From Rhizobium albus (lineage in GTDB: Bacteria > Pseudomonadota > Alphaproteobacteria > Rhizobiales > Rhizobiaceae), in contig BSNO01000001.1 of the NCBI GenBank assembly GCA_030160035.1, positions 186,001 to 250,000 on the forward strand: 64,000 nt of DNA, given 5' to 3'. Position numbers and translations under genes: made by a program. Below, piece after piece: positions 8,860-17,818 of the stretch. Each line of letters opens with the position of its first letter. Positions within the stretch are counted from its first letter, which is position 1. The notes under the pieces were generated by a model. The model made no database searches. It saw nothing but the letters and a program-made list of their open reading frames with translations, and had not been told where the DNA came from.

Positions 8860-10815
8860 ATGATGAGCAGCAGGAAGACGCCTTCACCCACGCCGCTTCT
8901 CGATAAGGTGACCGAACCCCGCGACATGAAGCGGCTGAGCGACAGGCAGTTGCGCCAGCTGGCAGACGAACTCCGGAGAGAAACCATCGACGCGGTATCG
9001 GTGACGGGCGGCCATCTCGGTGCAGGGTTGGGTGTCGTAGAGCTGACGGTTGCGATCCACGCGGTGTTCGACACTCCCAAAGACCGGCTGATCTTCGATG
9101 TTGGCCACCAATGCTATCCGCACAAGATCCTGACAGGCCGGCGCGATCGGATCCGTACCTTGCGTAAGGGCGATGGCCTCTCCGGTTTTACGAAACGCGC
9201 TGAGAGCCCCTATGACCCGTTTGGCGCCGCGCACTCCTCGACATCCATTTCAGCCGGGCTCGGCTTTGCCGTGGGCCGCGATTTCCAGGGCAGCGACGAC
9301 CACGTCATCTGCGTGATCGGCGATGGCGCCATGTCGGCCGGCATGGCGTATGAGGCGCTCAACAATGCCGGCGCGCTCGGCAGCCGGCTAATCGTGATCC
9401 TGAACGACAATGCCATGTCGATCGCGCCGCCAGTCGGTGCGATGTCGAAATACCTCGCCCGGCTCTATGCCGCCCGGCCGCTGCAGAATCTGAAATTGGC
9501 CGCGCGCAACGCCGTTGACCATCTGCCGCCGCCGCTCCGGGAAGGGGCGAGGCGCGCTCGCACGCTGGTCAAAGGCCTGGTGCCGGGCGCGACGCTGTTC
9601 GAAGAACTCGGCTTTTCCTATGTGGGCCCGTTCGACGGACACGACCTGTCGCAGATCCTGCCCATCCTTAGGACCGTGAAGGAGCGGTCGGACGGCCCCG
9701 TTCTCCTCCATGCAATCACGCGCAAGGGCAAGGGATATCGGCCGGCGGAGGAAGCAGCCGACAAGTACCATGGCGTTTCCAGCTTCGACGTCGCGAGCGG
9801 AACTCAGGTCAAGAGCGTGGCCAAGGCGCCGTCCTACACGAAGGTGTTTGCCGATGCGCTGATCCAGGAAGCAGAACGCGATGCGTCCATCGTCGCGGTC
9901 ACGGCCGCCATGCCGGACGGCACCGGTCTCGACCGCTTTGCCAAACGCTTCCCGTCGCGCATGTTCGACGTGGGCATTGCCGAACAGCATGCGGTGACGT
10001 TCTGCGCCGGTCTTGCCGCATCCGGGATGAAGCCGTTCTGCGCGATCTATTCGACCTTCCTGCAGCGTGGTTACGACCAAATCGTGCACGACGTTGCCTT
10101 GCAGCGCCTGCCGGTGCGCTTCGCCATCGATCGCGCGGGGCTCGTGGGCGCCGATGGCCCGACCCATGCGGGATCCTTCGACCTCGCTTTCCTCAGCAAT
10201 CTACCCGATTTCACCGTCATGGCCGCGAGCGATGAGGCGGAACTGGTGCATATGGTGGCAACGGCGGCAGCGCTGTCGGACGGTCCTTCGGCGGTGCGCT
10301 ATCCACGTGGCGAGGGCACAGGCGTCGAGATGCCGCGCGTCGGCCAAGTGCTCGAGATCGGACGGGGCCGGATCGTGAAGGAAGGCACGCAGATCGCGTT
10401 GCTCTCGCTTGGCACGCGCCTGCAGGAATGCCTGGCAGCGGCCGAACGGCTCGACGCAATGGGGCTTTCGACGACGGTTGCTGATGCACGCTTTGCCAAG
10501 CCGCTCGACGAAGCACTGATCCTGTCGCTCGCCAGCGAGCATGCGGTGCTGATCACGATCGAGGAAGGCGCGCGGGGCGGGTTCGGTGCCCATGTGCTGC
10601 ATCTGCTCGCCGAGCGCGGCGTGCTCGACCGCGGCTGCCGCATCCGCACGCTAACCTTGCCCGACCGCTTCGTCCAGCAGGACAAGCCGGAGGCGATGTA
10701 TGCGGAAGCCGAACTCGATCGCGGCGCCATTCTCGCCGCAGCCGAAGCCGCCATTGGTCTCGGCACGATCGAGCGCCAGCCCGAGATCGTGCGGCTGCAT
10801 CGCTTGCGGGACTGA
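8860..10815 (+). CDS. dxs: 1-deoxy-D-xylulose-5-phosphate synthase Dxs
   Basis: Thiamine-diphosphate enzyme condensing pyruvate and glyceraldehyde 3-phosphate, the entry step of the MEP isoprenoid pathway. From ATG 8860 it has 651 residues; GGGAG at 8851-8855 is a suitable ribosome site. A longer frame to 8797 would start inside the PpsR operator and is unlikely. Motifs: GHQCYPHKI, the TPP motif [28 protein letters not shown], and [10 protein letters not shown] with [15 protein letters not shown] in the C-terminal half. Its divergent arrangement with bchI suggests it is the copy dedicated to carotenoid and phytol supply; a second dxs elsewhere cannot be excluded. Confidence 0.95.
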   Translation: MMSSRKTPSPTPLLDKVTEPRDMKRLSDRQLRQLADELRRETIDAVSVTGGHLGAGLGVVELTVAIHAVFDTPKDRLIFDVGHQCYPHKILTGRRDRIRTLRKGDGLSGFTKRAESPYDPFGAAHSSTSISAGLGFAVGRDFQGSDDHVICVIGDGAMSAGMAYEALNNAGALGSRLIVILNDNAMSIAPPVGAMSKYLARLYAARPLQNLKLAARNAVDHLPPPLREGARRARTLVKGLVPGATLFEELGFSYVGPFDGHDLSQILPILRTVKERSDGPVLLHAITRKGKGYRPAEEAADKYHGVSSFDVASGTQVKSVAKAPSYTKVFADALIQEAERDASIVAVTAAMPDGTGLDRFAKRFPSRMFDVGIAEQHAVTFCAGLAASGMKPFCAIYSTFLQRGYDQIVHDVALQRLPVRFAIDRAGLVGADGPTHAGSFDLAFLSNLPDFTVMAASDEAELVHMVATAAALSDGPSAVRYPRGEGTGVEMPRVGQVLEIGRGRIVKEGTQIALLSLGTRLQECLAAAERLDAMGLSTTVADARFAKPLDEALILSLASEHAVLITIEEGARGGFGAHVLHLLAERGVLDRGCRIRTLTLPDRFVQQDKPEAMYAEAELDRGAILAAAEAAIGLGTIERQPEIVRLHRLRD

Positions 10816-10833
10816 TCAGACAGCAACGTCTAT

Positions 10834-11130
10834 GTGGTATGGGGCGGCCGGCTGCGGACGCTCTACCATCTTCAAGAGAACTCGGCTTCGGTCTACCGCG
10901 GCGACGAGCTGGTGGGCGAGATCAGATTCCGCACGCGTATGCACCTCGTCCGAGTCAAGAGGCCGCCGAAGGGCTTCATCAAGCCGGAGATGGACTATGA
11001 GAGGATCTTCGCGGAGATGGGCGCCTGGCACAACGCGCGGCGGGCAGAGCGTGGCGATCCGCTGTTGCCGGAGATCCCGCTCCCGGCATCGGACGGAACT
11101 CCAAAGAGTCCCGCCCGAGATAGTGGATAA
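10834..11130 (+). CDS. Hypothetical ORF after dxs, possibly 5'-truncated
   Basis: A 98-residue frame opening at GTG 10834. It is in the same phase as dxs: after the dxs TGA (10813-10815) the frame continues as SDSNVYVVWGGRLRTLYHL. Codon use is strongly GC-ending and the sequence (SVYRGDELVGEIRFRT, FIKPEMDYERIFAEMG) reads like real protein. No Shine-Dalgarno sequence is visible before the GTG, and the first in-frame ATG is only at 10939. It may be the tail of a gene whose start was lost, or a short genuine gene. I do not recognise the family. A hairpin terminator follows at 11181. Confidence 0.4.
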   Translation: MVWGGRLRTLYHLQENSASVYRGDELVGEIRFRTRMHLVRVKRPPKGFIKPEMDYERIFAEMGAWHNARRAERGDPLLPEIPLPASDGTPKSPARDSG

Positions 11131-11180
11131 AAGTCGGCACCTCCATTGGATCAGCCAGCGTTTTGGCTATGGTGGGTGAT

Positions 11181-11205
11181 CCGCAGTTTCTGCGGGTATC
11201 TTCTT
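11181..11205 (+). terminator. Likely intrinsic terminator after the dxs region
   Basis: CCGCAG-TTT-CTGCGG (11181-11195) followed by the T-rich TATCTTCTT. It is placed to end transcripts from dxs and the following ORF. It also touches the 3' end of the minus-strand 28-codon ORF. Confidence 0.5.
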
Positions 11206-11290
11206 AGACCGCCAGTGTGGCTATCAGCATCGCCAGAGAGATTGCCACCTGGAGGGTCTGGAGAGTGAGGCTGAGATCGTCTCTGTTCAT
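11204..11290 (-). CDS. Tiny hydrophobic peptide ORF (28 aa)
   Basis: ATG at 11290, TAA at 11204-11206. The product starts MNRDDLSLTLQTLQ and ends VAISLAMLIATLAV, so the second half is one hydrophobic helix. On the minus strand AAGGAAG stands four bases before the ATG, a good ribosome site. Size and shape are those of small membrane peptides, including type I toxins, but no antisense RNA or target is visible. Function unknown; could be chance. Confidence 0.3.
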   Translation of the reverse strand: MNRDDLSLTLQTLQVAISLAMLIATLAV

Positions 11291-11517
11291 CGCGCTTCCT
11301 TCTGCACGGCTCGACGAGATGACGTCGATTTGAACCGCGCAGGAAGCATGGTCCGACTTGCGGCCGGGCGGTAAGCCTAAATCAGCAAACCGTCAGTCAT
11401 TTCCACACCAGCAACCGTGGATCGTGGGGAAATGCCGCCAAGCTGTTGACAGACTGTGGAAGACGGGGGGTCACAAAGGCACAAGCCGGATCCCCTGGAC
11501 ACCGTCGCTATAACTCG

Positions 11518-11661
11518 TCATGCGGCTGGCGGCATCGTTGCAAAGATTAATGCAATGACTGCCACGGCGAGGCTCAGGACGCTGATGATGAACGCGCCCC
11601 ACGTTTGCCAAGGCCGGTGCCGGATCTCGATCTCTTTAGCGATATTGCGCCTGAGATCCAT
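11518..11661 (-). CDS. Small single-span membrane protein ORF (47 aa)
   Basis: ATG at 11661 with AGGGG four bases upstream on the minus strand; TGA at 11518-11520. The N-terminal half is charged (MDLRRNIAKEIEIRHRPWQ) and the second half is a clear membrane helix (AFIISVLSLAVAVIALIF, residues 23-40). It follows orf86 on the same strand by about 50 bases. The helix resembles that of the 28-residue ORF at 11204 in composition. No family recognised. Confidence 0.4.
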   Translation of the reverse strand: MDLRRNIAKEIEIRHRPWQTWGAFIISVLSLAVAVIALIFATMPPAA

Positions 11662-11709
11662 TTTCCCCTGATCGGTTAATACCCATACCTGGGTGAAGAC
11701 AGTGATCTC

Positions 11710-11970
11710 CTAGTCCTGACCTTCTTTATATGCAGGGACGGCAACGCCCCATGAATCCGCTCTTCGAAGGAGTGCTTGTGTTTCGAGATCACTGAGCTCC
11801 TCATCGGCAAGCTGCACTTCAAAGAACGCTTCGCGGCTGATCTCATTGAGATCGGCTGCGCTCAGGCCTTTGGAGCGATGTTCCTCAACTGTATTGGAAG
11901 CGATGCGGCGAAGGCGGCGTAACCGTCTGCGTAGCCGCCGAACTCGATATCCATCTTTAACAAGGATCAA
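11710..11970 (-). CDS. Hypothetical protein (86 aa), second of a coupled pair
   Basis: Opens at TTG 11970, which overlaps the stop of the preceding gene as TTGA, so translation is probably coupled. The N-terminus is extremely arginine-rich (RVRRLRRRLRRLRRIA) and could bind nucleic acid or be a coiled coil; the rest is acidic helix (LQ/LADEELSDLETQALLRRAD type). I recognise no family. This stretch is visibly less GC-rich than the flanking genes, which may mean recent acquisition next to the tRNA gene. Confidence 0.55.
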   Translation of the reverse strand: MILVKDGYRVRRLRRRLRRLRRIASNTVEEHRSKGLSAADLNEISREAFFEVQLADEELSDLETQALLRRADSWGVAVPAYKEGQD

Positions 11971-12239
11971 GCGCCGGCTTCTCTTTCGATTTCAGCTAGC
12001 AGATCACGCAACTGCTCAACCGTCACCTTCATGCTGCAGATCTTGTAGTCTTCGGCGGTTGAGGGGTTGTTGGCCGTCAGGACTTCCAATTCAATCGGCG
12101 TTCCGAGCTCCAGTTGCTCGTGGTGGGGCTTGCCGACTTTGATCCACCGATCGGAAATAATGCAGCTGAGGCTTTTCTTTCCCCGGCGGTTTAGATCGCG
12201 CTTGTAGTGGGAAATTGGAAATTTCTCGATATCAGCCAT
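11967..12239 (-). CDS. Hypothetical protein (90 aa), first of a coupled pair
   Basis: Start chosen at ATG 12239 (MADIEKFPISHYKRDLNRR); a longer frame begins at 12314. The product is small and charged, with KSLSCIISDRWIKVG and a C-terminal helix VEQLRDLLAEIEREAGA. It shares four bases with the next gene. A short inverted repeat TGTTGC/GCAACA at 12304-12323 lies just upstream and may be an operator. No recognised domain. It is the first gene downstream of tRNA-Arg on the same strand. Confidence 0.5.
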   Translation of the reverse strand: MADIEKFPISHYKRDLNRRGKKSLSCIISDRWIKVGKPHHEQLELGTPIELEVLTANNPSTAEDYKICSMKVTVEQLRDLLAEIEREAGA

Positions 12240-12363
12240 GTCGCATCCATGTCGCGTGGAACTGCCGAGCATGACCGGAAACCGTTGGAAATCAAGGGAA
12301 GTCTGTTGCAACATGACGCAACAAGAGAACAGCGCGGCATGCCCCCAAAAGCGTTGAATCTGT

Positions 12364-12439
12364 TGGTGATCCCGGCAGGATTCGAACCTGCGACACCAGG
12401 ATTAGGAATCCTGTGCTCTATCCCCTGAGCTACGGGACC
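12364..12439 (-). tRNA. tRNA-Arg (anticodon CCU)
   Basis: Complete cloverleaf of 76 bases on the minus strand. The acceptor arms GGTCCCG and CGGGATC pair with one G-T, the D arm contains GCTCAGGGGATAGAGC, the anticodon stem CAGGA/TCCTG closes the loop TTCCTAA (anticodon CCT), and the T arm is GCAGGTTCGAATCCTGC. The 3' CCA is encoded. The small hypothetical genes downstream of it (11.2-12.2 kb) may mark a tRNA-associated insertion site, though no integrase or att repeat is seen. Confidence 0.97.
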
Positions 12440-12484
12440 ACGCGGGTCTTTCCATAATCGAGACCGCGGCGTTCGCCAAGGGGT

Positions 12485-13648
12485 TCAGGCGGCCAGGCGG
12501 GTCTCGGCGAGGCGGACCCAGTAGGAGATGCCGTGGGGGATCGCCTCGTCGTTGAAATCGTAGCGGGGGTGATGAAGGCCTGCGGTGTCGCCGTTGCCGA
12601 TGAAGATGAAGGCACCCGGCCGGGCATTCAGCATGTAGGAGAAATCCTCGCCACCAAGCGTCGGTGCCACGTCGCCATCGACATTGTCGTCGCCGGCGAT
12701 CGTCGCCGCCGCCTGGATGGCGTGATCTGTCTCTTCGGCATGATTGAAGGTAACGGGATAATTGCGGTCGTACCAGATGGAGACCGTCGCGCCATGGGCG
12801 GCTGCGATGCCTTCGGTGACCTGGCGGATGCGCGCCTCGCCGAGATCGCGGTTGTGATCGGAGAGCGACCGCACGGTGCCGGAGAAGACTGCTTCTTCCG
12901 GGATTACGTTGTGCGCGAAACCCGCCTTGAACTGCGTGACGGACACGACGATTGCATCGACCGGATCGGCATTGCGCGAGGCGATCATCTGCAACGCCTG
13001 CACCATCTGCGCGGCGATGACGATGGGATCGATGGTCTCGTGGGGCATGGCCGCATGGCCGCCGCGCCCCTTCACCGTCACGCGGAACTCATCCGTCGCC
13101 GCCATGATCGGGCCCTTGCGGGTTGCGAACGCGCCGATGGGAAGGCCCGGCAGATTGTGCATGCCGTAGACTTCGGCGATCTGGAAGCGCTCCATCATGC
13201 CGTCTTTCACCATCTCATTGCCGCCGCCGCCGCCTTCCTCCGCAGGCTGGAAGATGACTGCCACGGAGCCTTGGAAATTGCGTGTGTCTGCAAGATATTT
13301 TGCGGCGCCGAGAAGCATGGCGGTGTGGCCATCATGGCCGCAGGCATGCATCTTTCCGGGCGAACGTGAAGCCCAGTCCCTGCCCGTCTGCTCGGTGATC
13401 GGTAGCGCATCCATATCAGCCCTGAGGCCAATCGTCCGGCCCTCGCCGTTGCGGCCACGGATGATGCCGACGACGCCCGTGCGTCCGAGCCCCGTCACCA
13501 CTTCGTCGCAGCCGAATTCCCTGAGCTTGCTTTCGACGAAGGCTGCCGTCTCATGCACGGCGAAAAGGATTTCAGGATGCTGGTGGAGATGACGGCGCCA
13601 TCCCGCGACTTCTTCCTGCAATTCGGCGGCGCGGTTGAGGATGGGCAT
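12485..13648 (-). CDS. M20 family metallopeptidase / amidohydrolase (hippurate hydrolase-like)
   Basis: Zinc-dependent amidohydrolase cleaving N-acyl amino acids or related amides; 387 residues from ATG 13648, normal for the family. Metal-binding motifs are ADMDALP, KMHACGHDGHTAMLLGAA and QPAEEGGGGG, followed by the dimerisation domain and the C-terminal APTLGGEDFSYML. Substrate (hippurate, IAA conjugate, N-acetyl amino acid) cannot be decided. It diverges from dacF, sharing a roughly 150-base promoter region. Confidence 0.9.
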   Translation of the reverse strand: MPILNRAAELQEEVAGWRRHLHQHPEILFAVHETAAFVESKLREFGCDEVVTGLGRTGVVGIIRGRNGEGRTIGLRADMDALPITEQTGRDWASRSPGKMHACGHDGHTAMLLGAAKYLADTRNFQGSVAVIFQPAEEGGGGGNEMVKDGMMERFQIAEVYGMHNLPGLPIGAFATRKGPIMAATDEFRVTVKGRGGHAAMPHETIDPIVIAAQMVQALQMIASRNADPVDAIVVSVTQFKAGFAHNVIPEEAVFSGTVRSLSDHNRDLGEARIRQVTEGIAAAHGATVSIWYDRNYPVTFNHAEETDHAIQAAATIAGDDNVDGDVAPTLGGEDFSYMLNARPGAFIFIGNGDTAGLHHPRYDFNDEAIPHGISYWVRLAETRLAA

Positions 13649-13804
13649 GAACGATCCTTGATTTTCTGTGCAAGGCCACGAGATGGCAGCCAGTTCGGTC
13701 GCCAATATGTGGACCTCGGGAGCGTCCGGATCAACGATCTTTTTGCCACGGTGGCGCCATATAGGTTAAGTACGGCCTTCGGCTTCGCCGCCACTGTCCA
13801 AGGA

Positions 13805-15028
13805 ATGCATGACGTGCTGCAAAGCCGCGCTACACATCTGTCCGCCGCCATCCTTCTTTCGGGAGGTCTTCTTTCTTCGATGGCCGGGTTGTCGGCTGCG
13901 GATGCCGCTCCGCGCATGCTGGTGGATGTCGAAACGGGCAGGGTGATCGAGCACGAGGATGCGTTCAAGCGCTGGTACCCCGCTTCACTTACGAAGCTGA
14001 TGACGACCTATATCGCGCTGCGCGCCATCGAAAGCGGCGAGGCGGATCTGACGTCGCCGGTCACGCTCAGCGCGCGGGCAGCGGCACAGCCGCCGAGCAA
14101 GATGTACTATGGCGAGGGCGCCACCATGACGCTCGACAACGCCATCAAGATTATCATGGTCAAGTCGGCGAACGACGTGGCGATGGCGATCGGGGAGTCG
14201 CTTGCCGGCACGGACAGGAACTTCGTGGCTCGCATGAACGCCGAAGCGGAACGGCTGGGCATGACGTCGACCCGCTTCATCAACGCCAACGGCCTGCCGG
14301 GCGAAGGACAGTACACGACGGCGCGCGACATGGCCTTGCTGGCGCTCGCGATCAAACGCGATTTCCCGCAGTACTCCGATTATTTCAGCATCGAGGCCAT
14401 CCAGGCGGGCAACGATATTTATCCCAACTTCAACATGCTGATCGGGCGCTATCCGGGCGCAGACGGCATGAAGACAGGATTCATCTGTTCCTCGGGCTTC
14501 AACCAGGTATCGTCGGCAAGCCGTAATGGCCGCTCGGTGGTCGCCGTCGTCTTCGGAGCCGAAAGTCTGGCCGACCGGGCGGAAGAATCCGCGCGGTTGC
14601 TGGAGGAGGGGCTAACCGAAGCCATACCGGCCAGCGCGACGCCGATCATGCAATTGCAGCCCTATGGCGAAGGCAACGCCGAGGTGGCCGACCTGCGCCC
14701 GCAGATCTGTTCGCCCGAAGCGGCTGCGCAGCGGTCCGAAGGCCGCGACGACAATGGCGAGCTGATCCTGAGTTCGGCGTTCATCCGCCCGCTCGAACGC
14801 GAATTGGAGCCGGTGGCCGTTGCGCTGGGTGGAACGGGCGGGCGCGTCGCTGCGATCCAGGTGGATGTACCGATCCCCACGCCGCGGCCGCGTCTGGTCG
14901 AGCTTGAGGAGGATTCTGCGCCCATGGAAGCCTCACTTGCCACATCCGCGCCGGAAGGCGAGGCGTCGACCGACGGGCTGCGGCCTTCGCTCGATGTGCC
15001 GCTGCCCCTGCCGAGGCCGCGCCCATGA
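13805..15028 (+). CDS. D-alanyl-D-alanine carboxypeptidase (DacF/PBP5-like)
   Basis: Periplasmic penicillin-binding protein trimming peptidoglycan stem peptides. Start at ATG 13805 gives 407 residues with a signal peptide ([19 protein letters not shown], then ADAAPRML). The SxxK active site is PASLTKLM, the SxN motif is KSANDVA and the KTG motif is [13 protein letters not shown]. The C-terminal part is proline-rich ([17 protein letters not shown]) and lacks obvious catalytic motifs. Its TGA overlaps the ATG of the cobW gene, so the two are co-translated. AAGGA directly abuts the ATG, so GTG 13814 is an alternative start. Confidence 0.9.
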   Translation: MHDVLQSRATHLSAAILLSGGLLSSMAGLSAADAAPRMLVDVETGRVIEHEDAFKRWYPASLTKLMTTYIALRAIESGEADLTSPVTLSARAAAQPPSKMYYGEGATMTLDNAIKIIMVKSANDVAMAIGESLAGTDRNFVARMNAEAERLGMTSTRFINANGLPGEGQYTTARDMALLALAIKRDFPQYSDYFSIEAIQAGNDIYPNFNMLIGRYPGADGMKTGFICSSGFNQVSSASRNGRSVVAVVFGAESLADRAEESARLLEEGLTEAIPASATPIMQLQPYGEGNAEVADLRPQICSPEAAAQRSEGRDDNGELILSSAFIRPLERELEPVAVALGGTGGRVAAIQVDVPIPTPRPRLVELEEDSAPMEASLATSAPEGEASTDGLRPSLDVPLPLPRPRP

Positions 15029-16122
15029 AGCGTCACGACCCCATTCCAGTGACCGTGCTGACCGGCTTTCTGGGCTCGGGCAAGACGACGCTGCTCAACC
15101 GCCTGCTGAAGGATCCGCAGCTCACCGATACGGCCGTGATCGTCAACGAATTCGGCGATGTCGGCATCGATCATCTGCTCGTCGAGCAATCGAGCGATGG
15201 CGTGATCGAGCTTTCGGAGGGCTGCCTCTGCTGCACGGTGCGCGGGGAACTGGTGGATACGCTGGCGGAACTCGTCGACAGGCTGCAGACGGGTCGCATC
15301 GAGCGCCTGCGCCGCATCGTGATCGAAACGACCGGCCTTGCCGACCCGGCGCCGGTGCTGCAGGCGGTCATGGGCCATCCCGTGCTCGCGGACAGCCTGC
15401 GGCTCGACGGTGTCATCACGACGCTCGACGCTCTGAATGCGATGGGCACGCTCGACCGGCATGAGGAAGCCGTCAAGCAGGTGGCGGTCGCCGACCGGAT
15501 CGTGCTGACCAAGACGGATCTGGCCGGTGATGCATCGCTCGATGCGCTGCGGGCGCGCATCGGCGTCCTGAACCCGGGGGCGCCGCTTCTCGATGGCCAG
15601 GAAGCGCAAACAGGCTATGCGGCGCTTTTCGATTGCGGGCTCTACGATCCCGAGACCAAGACAGCGGACGTTCAACGCTGGCTGCGCGACGAGGCGATTG
15701 CGGCGGCCCATCACCATCACCACCATCATCACGATGTAAACCGCCACGATGCGCGCATCCGTGCATTCACGCTTGTGCATGATGGCCTGGTCGATCGCGA
15801 TGCCATCGCGATGTTCATCGATCTCCTGCGCTCGGCGCACAGCGAACGTGTGCTGCGCATGAAGGGGATCGTCGGGCTCTCGGACAATCCGGAGCGCCCG
15901 CTCGTCATTCACGGCGTTCAGGGCACTTTCCACCCCCCGGCACGTCTGCCGTCATGGCCGGATGCCGATCGCCGCACGCGGCTCGTCGTGATCACGTGCG
16001 ATCTGGGCGAAGATTTCGTGCGGGACCTTTTTGGTGCTTTTGCCGGGCAGCCCGCCGCGGACCGAGCCGATCGCGTAGCGCTGGAATCAAACCCGCTGGT
16101 CGTGCCGGGGCACCGGTTCTAG
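15025..16122 (+). CDS. CobW/G3E family GTPase, probable metal chaperone
   Basis: GTP-binding protein of the COG0523 family used in metal delivery (zinc or cobalt). Walker [10 protein letters not shown] is at residues 14-22, the metal motif GCLCC at 66-70, and the guanine motif TKTD near 155. A run of eight histidines at residues 229-236 is a metal-binding loop of the kind seen in zinc- or cobalt-linked members. It overlaps dacF by ATGA. The partner is not evident: cobalamin synthesis genes are not nearby. Zinc supply to the cell-wall enzymes is one guess only. Confidence 0.88.
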   Translation: MKRHDPIPVTVLTGFLGSGKTTLLNRLLKDPQLTDTAVIVNEFGDVGIDHLLVEQSSDGVIELSEGCLCCTVRGELVDTLAELVDRLQTGRIERLRRIVIETTGLADPAPVLQAVMGHPVLADSLRLDGVITTLDALNAMGTLDRHEEAVKQVAVADRIVLTKTDLAGDASLDALRARIGVLNPGAPLLDGQEAQTGYAALFDCGLYDPETKTADVQRWLRDEAIAAAHHHHHHHHDVNRHDARIRAFTLVHDGLVDRDAIAMFIDLLRSAHSERVLRMKGIVGLSDNPERPLVIHGVQGTFHPPARLPSWPDADRRTRLVVITCDLGEDFVRDLFGAFAGQPAADRADRVALESNPLVVPGHRF

Positions 16123-16150
16123 AAACCGGGTCTCACCCATAGGATAGCAT

Positions 16151-16390
16151 TCAGGTTTTTTCGATGCAGAAGCGGTGGCCGCTCTCGACCGTTTCGGTGG
16201 AAATGAGTTTGTTGCCGCTTTCCTGACAGAAGTGCGGGATGTCGATGACCGCCATTGGATCGGTCGTTTCCACGACCACGCGTGTGCCCGACGGCAGCGC
16301 GGCTATGCGCTTGCGCGTCTTCAGCACGGGCAAAGGGCATTTCAGGCCTTTGAGGTCGTAGGTGATCGTTTCGCCTGATCCAGACGTCAA
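16151..16390 (-). CDS. TusA/SirA-like sulfurtransferase family protein
   Basis: Small (79 residues) persulfide carrier-like protein. The signature GLKCPLPVLKTRKRI holds the CPxP active-site cysteine near residue 17. No start ATG exists; TTG 16390 overlaps the stop of the L,D-transpeptidase gene (TTGA), and TTG 16402 is the alternative. Role could be sulfur transfer to tRNA or molybdenum cofactor; nothing in the surroundings settles this. Confidence 0.85.
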   Translation of the reverse strand: MTSGSGETITYDLKGLKCPLPVLKTRKRIAALPSGTRVVVETTDPMAVIDIPHFCQESGNKLISTETVESGHRFCIEKT

Positions 16391-17604
16391 TTCCGACCCC
16401 AAAGCGACCAGCGGGGGCGTTCCGCAACCTGCTGGGCAGGTGCCGGCGGAGGCGCTGCGTAGAGCGACGTCGAGGTGCCAAGCGGATTGGCAGCCGGAAC
16501 GGGCAGGGCCGTCGTCGAAACCGGCGTTGCCGCGGTCGGTGCGCTTGCCTCGGCAGGCACGGTCGCCGAAGCCGGCTGTGCAGCCTCGGCTGCCACAGGT
16601 GCGCTCGCGGCTGCAGGCGCGACGACGGCCGGTGCAGCGACGGCAGGCACGGCCGTTACGGCAGCAGCCGATGCCGCAGTAGCAGAAGTCGGGGTCGACT
16701 GATTTGCGGGCAGCAGGCGCGACAGCGCGCCGGAGCGGCCGGGCTTCTGGCCCAACTGTTTCTGAAGCGCTTCCTGGAAGGCCGCCTCGTAGTCCTGAAC
16801 GTAGGTCTGGTAAGCGACCTGCAGGCTTTCAGGCGTCGACATCGTGGGGCAAGCGGCCGAGGCGTCGAAGACGGCGTTTGGCTCGGTTGGCACCTGGTTG
16901 AAGACGTATTCCTTATTGCAGACGTCGACCTTCGGTGGCGTCTTGGTCAGCTCGAAGTGGTCGTAGCCGACCTTCAGCATTTTCCAGAATTCGTAATTCG
17001 GATTGTCGCGGTGACGCGCCATGTTTTCCGCGGTCATGCGAAACGGCAGCGCCTGGACCTGGAAGCTCTCCTGACCACCCTTGAACGCTTCGCGCGCAAA
17101 GGCATAGATTTCCAGCACCTGTTCGTCCGTCATCGAGTAGCAGCCGGCGGACGAGCAGGCGCCATGCACCATGAGGTTCGTGCCGGTGCGGCCATGGGCG
17201 CGATCGAACCGGTTCGGATAGCCGAGGTTGAACGAGAGGTAGTAGCTGGAATTGGGGTTCATCTGGTGGCGGTTGACCGTATAGAACCCTTCCGGCGCCT
17301 GGCGATCGCCTTCGGCGCGCTTCGGACCGAGTTCACCCGACCATTTGCAGATTTCGTATTCGGCGATCTTTTCGTAGCGGCCGTTGGCTTTGGCCTTCCA
17401 CACTTCAAGAACGCTTTCTTCCTTGAAGATGCGCATCATGATCGGGGAGGCCTCGGTCATGTCGTAGGCCTTCATGCGGTTGACGACCTTCGTCGGCAAC
17501 GGATGTTCGACCTTGTTCGAGACGCTCGAGAGCGTATCGCCGCTGTTGCATGCCGCCAATGTGAGGCACAGCCCCGAAACCACAAGAAGTCGATGCCAGC
17601 GCAT
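16387..17604 (-). CDS. Lipoprotein L,D-transpeptidase family protein (YafK/DpaA-like)
   Basis: Start at ATG 17604 gives 405 residues with a lipoprotein signal (RLLVVSGLCLTLAAC, lipobox LAAC); ATG 17634 or 17661 are longer alternatives. The YkuD-type catalytic segment is MVHGACSSAGCYSM (His, Ser-x-Gly-Cys), and the stretch around it (LSFNLGYPNRFDRAHGRTG) resembles the YafK branch, which cuts or forms links between peptidoglycan and outer-membrane lipoprotein. The last 130 residues are an Ala/Pro/Val-rich low-complexity tail, unusual in length. It is co-transcribed with the TusA-like gene. Confidence 0.85.
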   Translation of the reverse strand: MRWHRLLVVSGLCLTLAACNSGDTLSSVSNKVEHPLPTKVVNRMKAYDMTEASPIMMRIFKEESVLEVWKAKANGRYEKIAEYEICKWSGELGPKRAEGDRQAPEGFYTVNRHQMNPNSSYYLSFNLGYPNRFDRAHGRTGTNLMVHGACSSAGCYSMTDEQVLEIYAFAREAFKGGQESFQVQALPFRMTAENMARHRDNPNYEFWKMLKVGYDHFELTKTPPKVDVCNKEYVFNQVPTEPNAVFDASAACPTMSTPESLQVAYQTYVQDYEAAFQEALQKQLGQKPGRSGALSRLLPANQSTPTSATAASAAAVTAVPAVAAPAVVAPAAASAPVAAEAAQPASATVPAEASAPTAATPVSTTALPVPAANPLGTSTSLYAAPPPAPAQQVAERPRWSLWGRN

Positions 17605-17818
17605 ATTGGCTGCCCACCCTGCCCGAATCGCCATGCGGTCATCCCCGCGGTCACTGATCAAGCGACCTCAATAGGCTGAATACAGTTCATAAATTCTTAT
17701 CGCAAGCGTTAACCCTTGATTTTGGAGTGCGAAGAAACCGTTAAACTGCTGTGCGGCACCTAGACTTCGATAATCGGCAGGGCTTTACGAAGCGCTGGCC
17801 AAACCGGATAGTCGGCAA

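Noticed and set aside
16096-16120. CCGGTT/AACCGG hairpin at the cobW stop codon
   Set aside because: Overlaps the stop codon, short stem and no T-tract; too weak to call a terminator.
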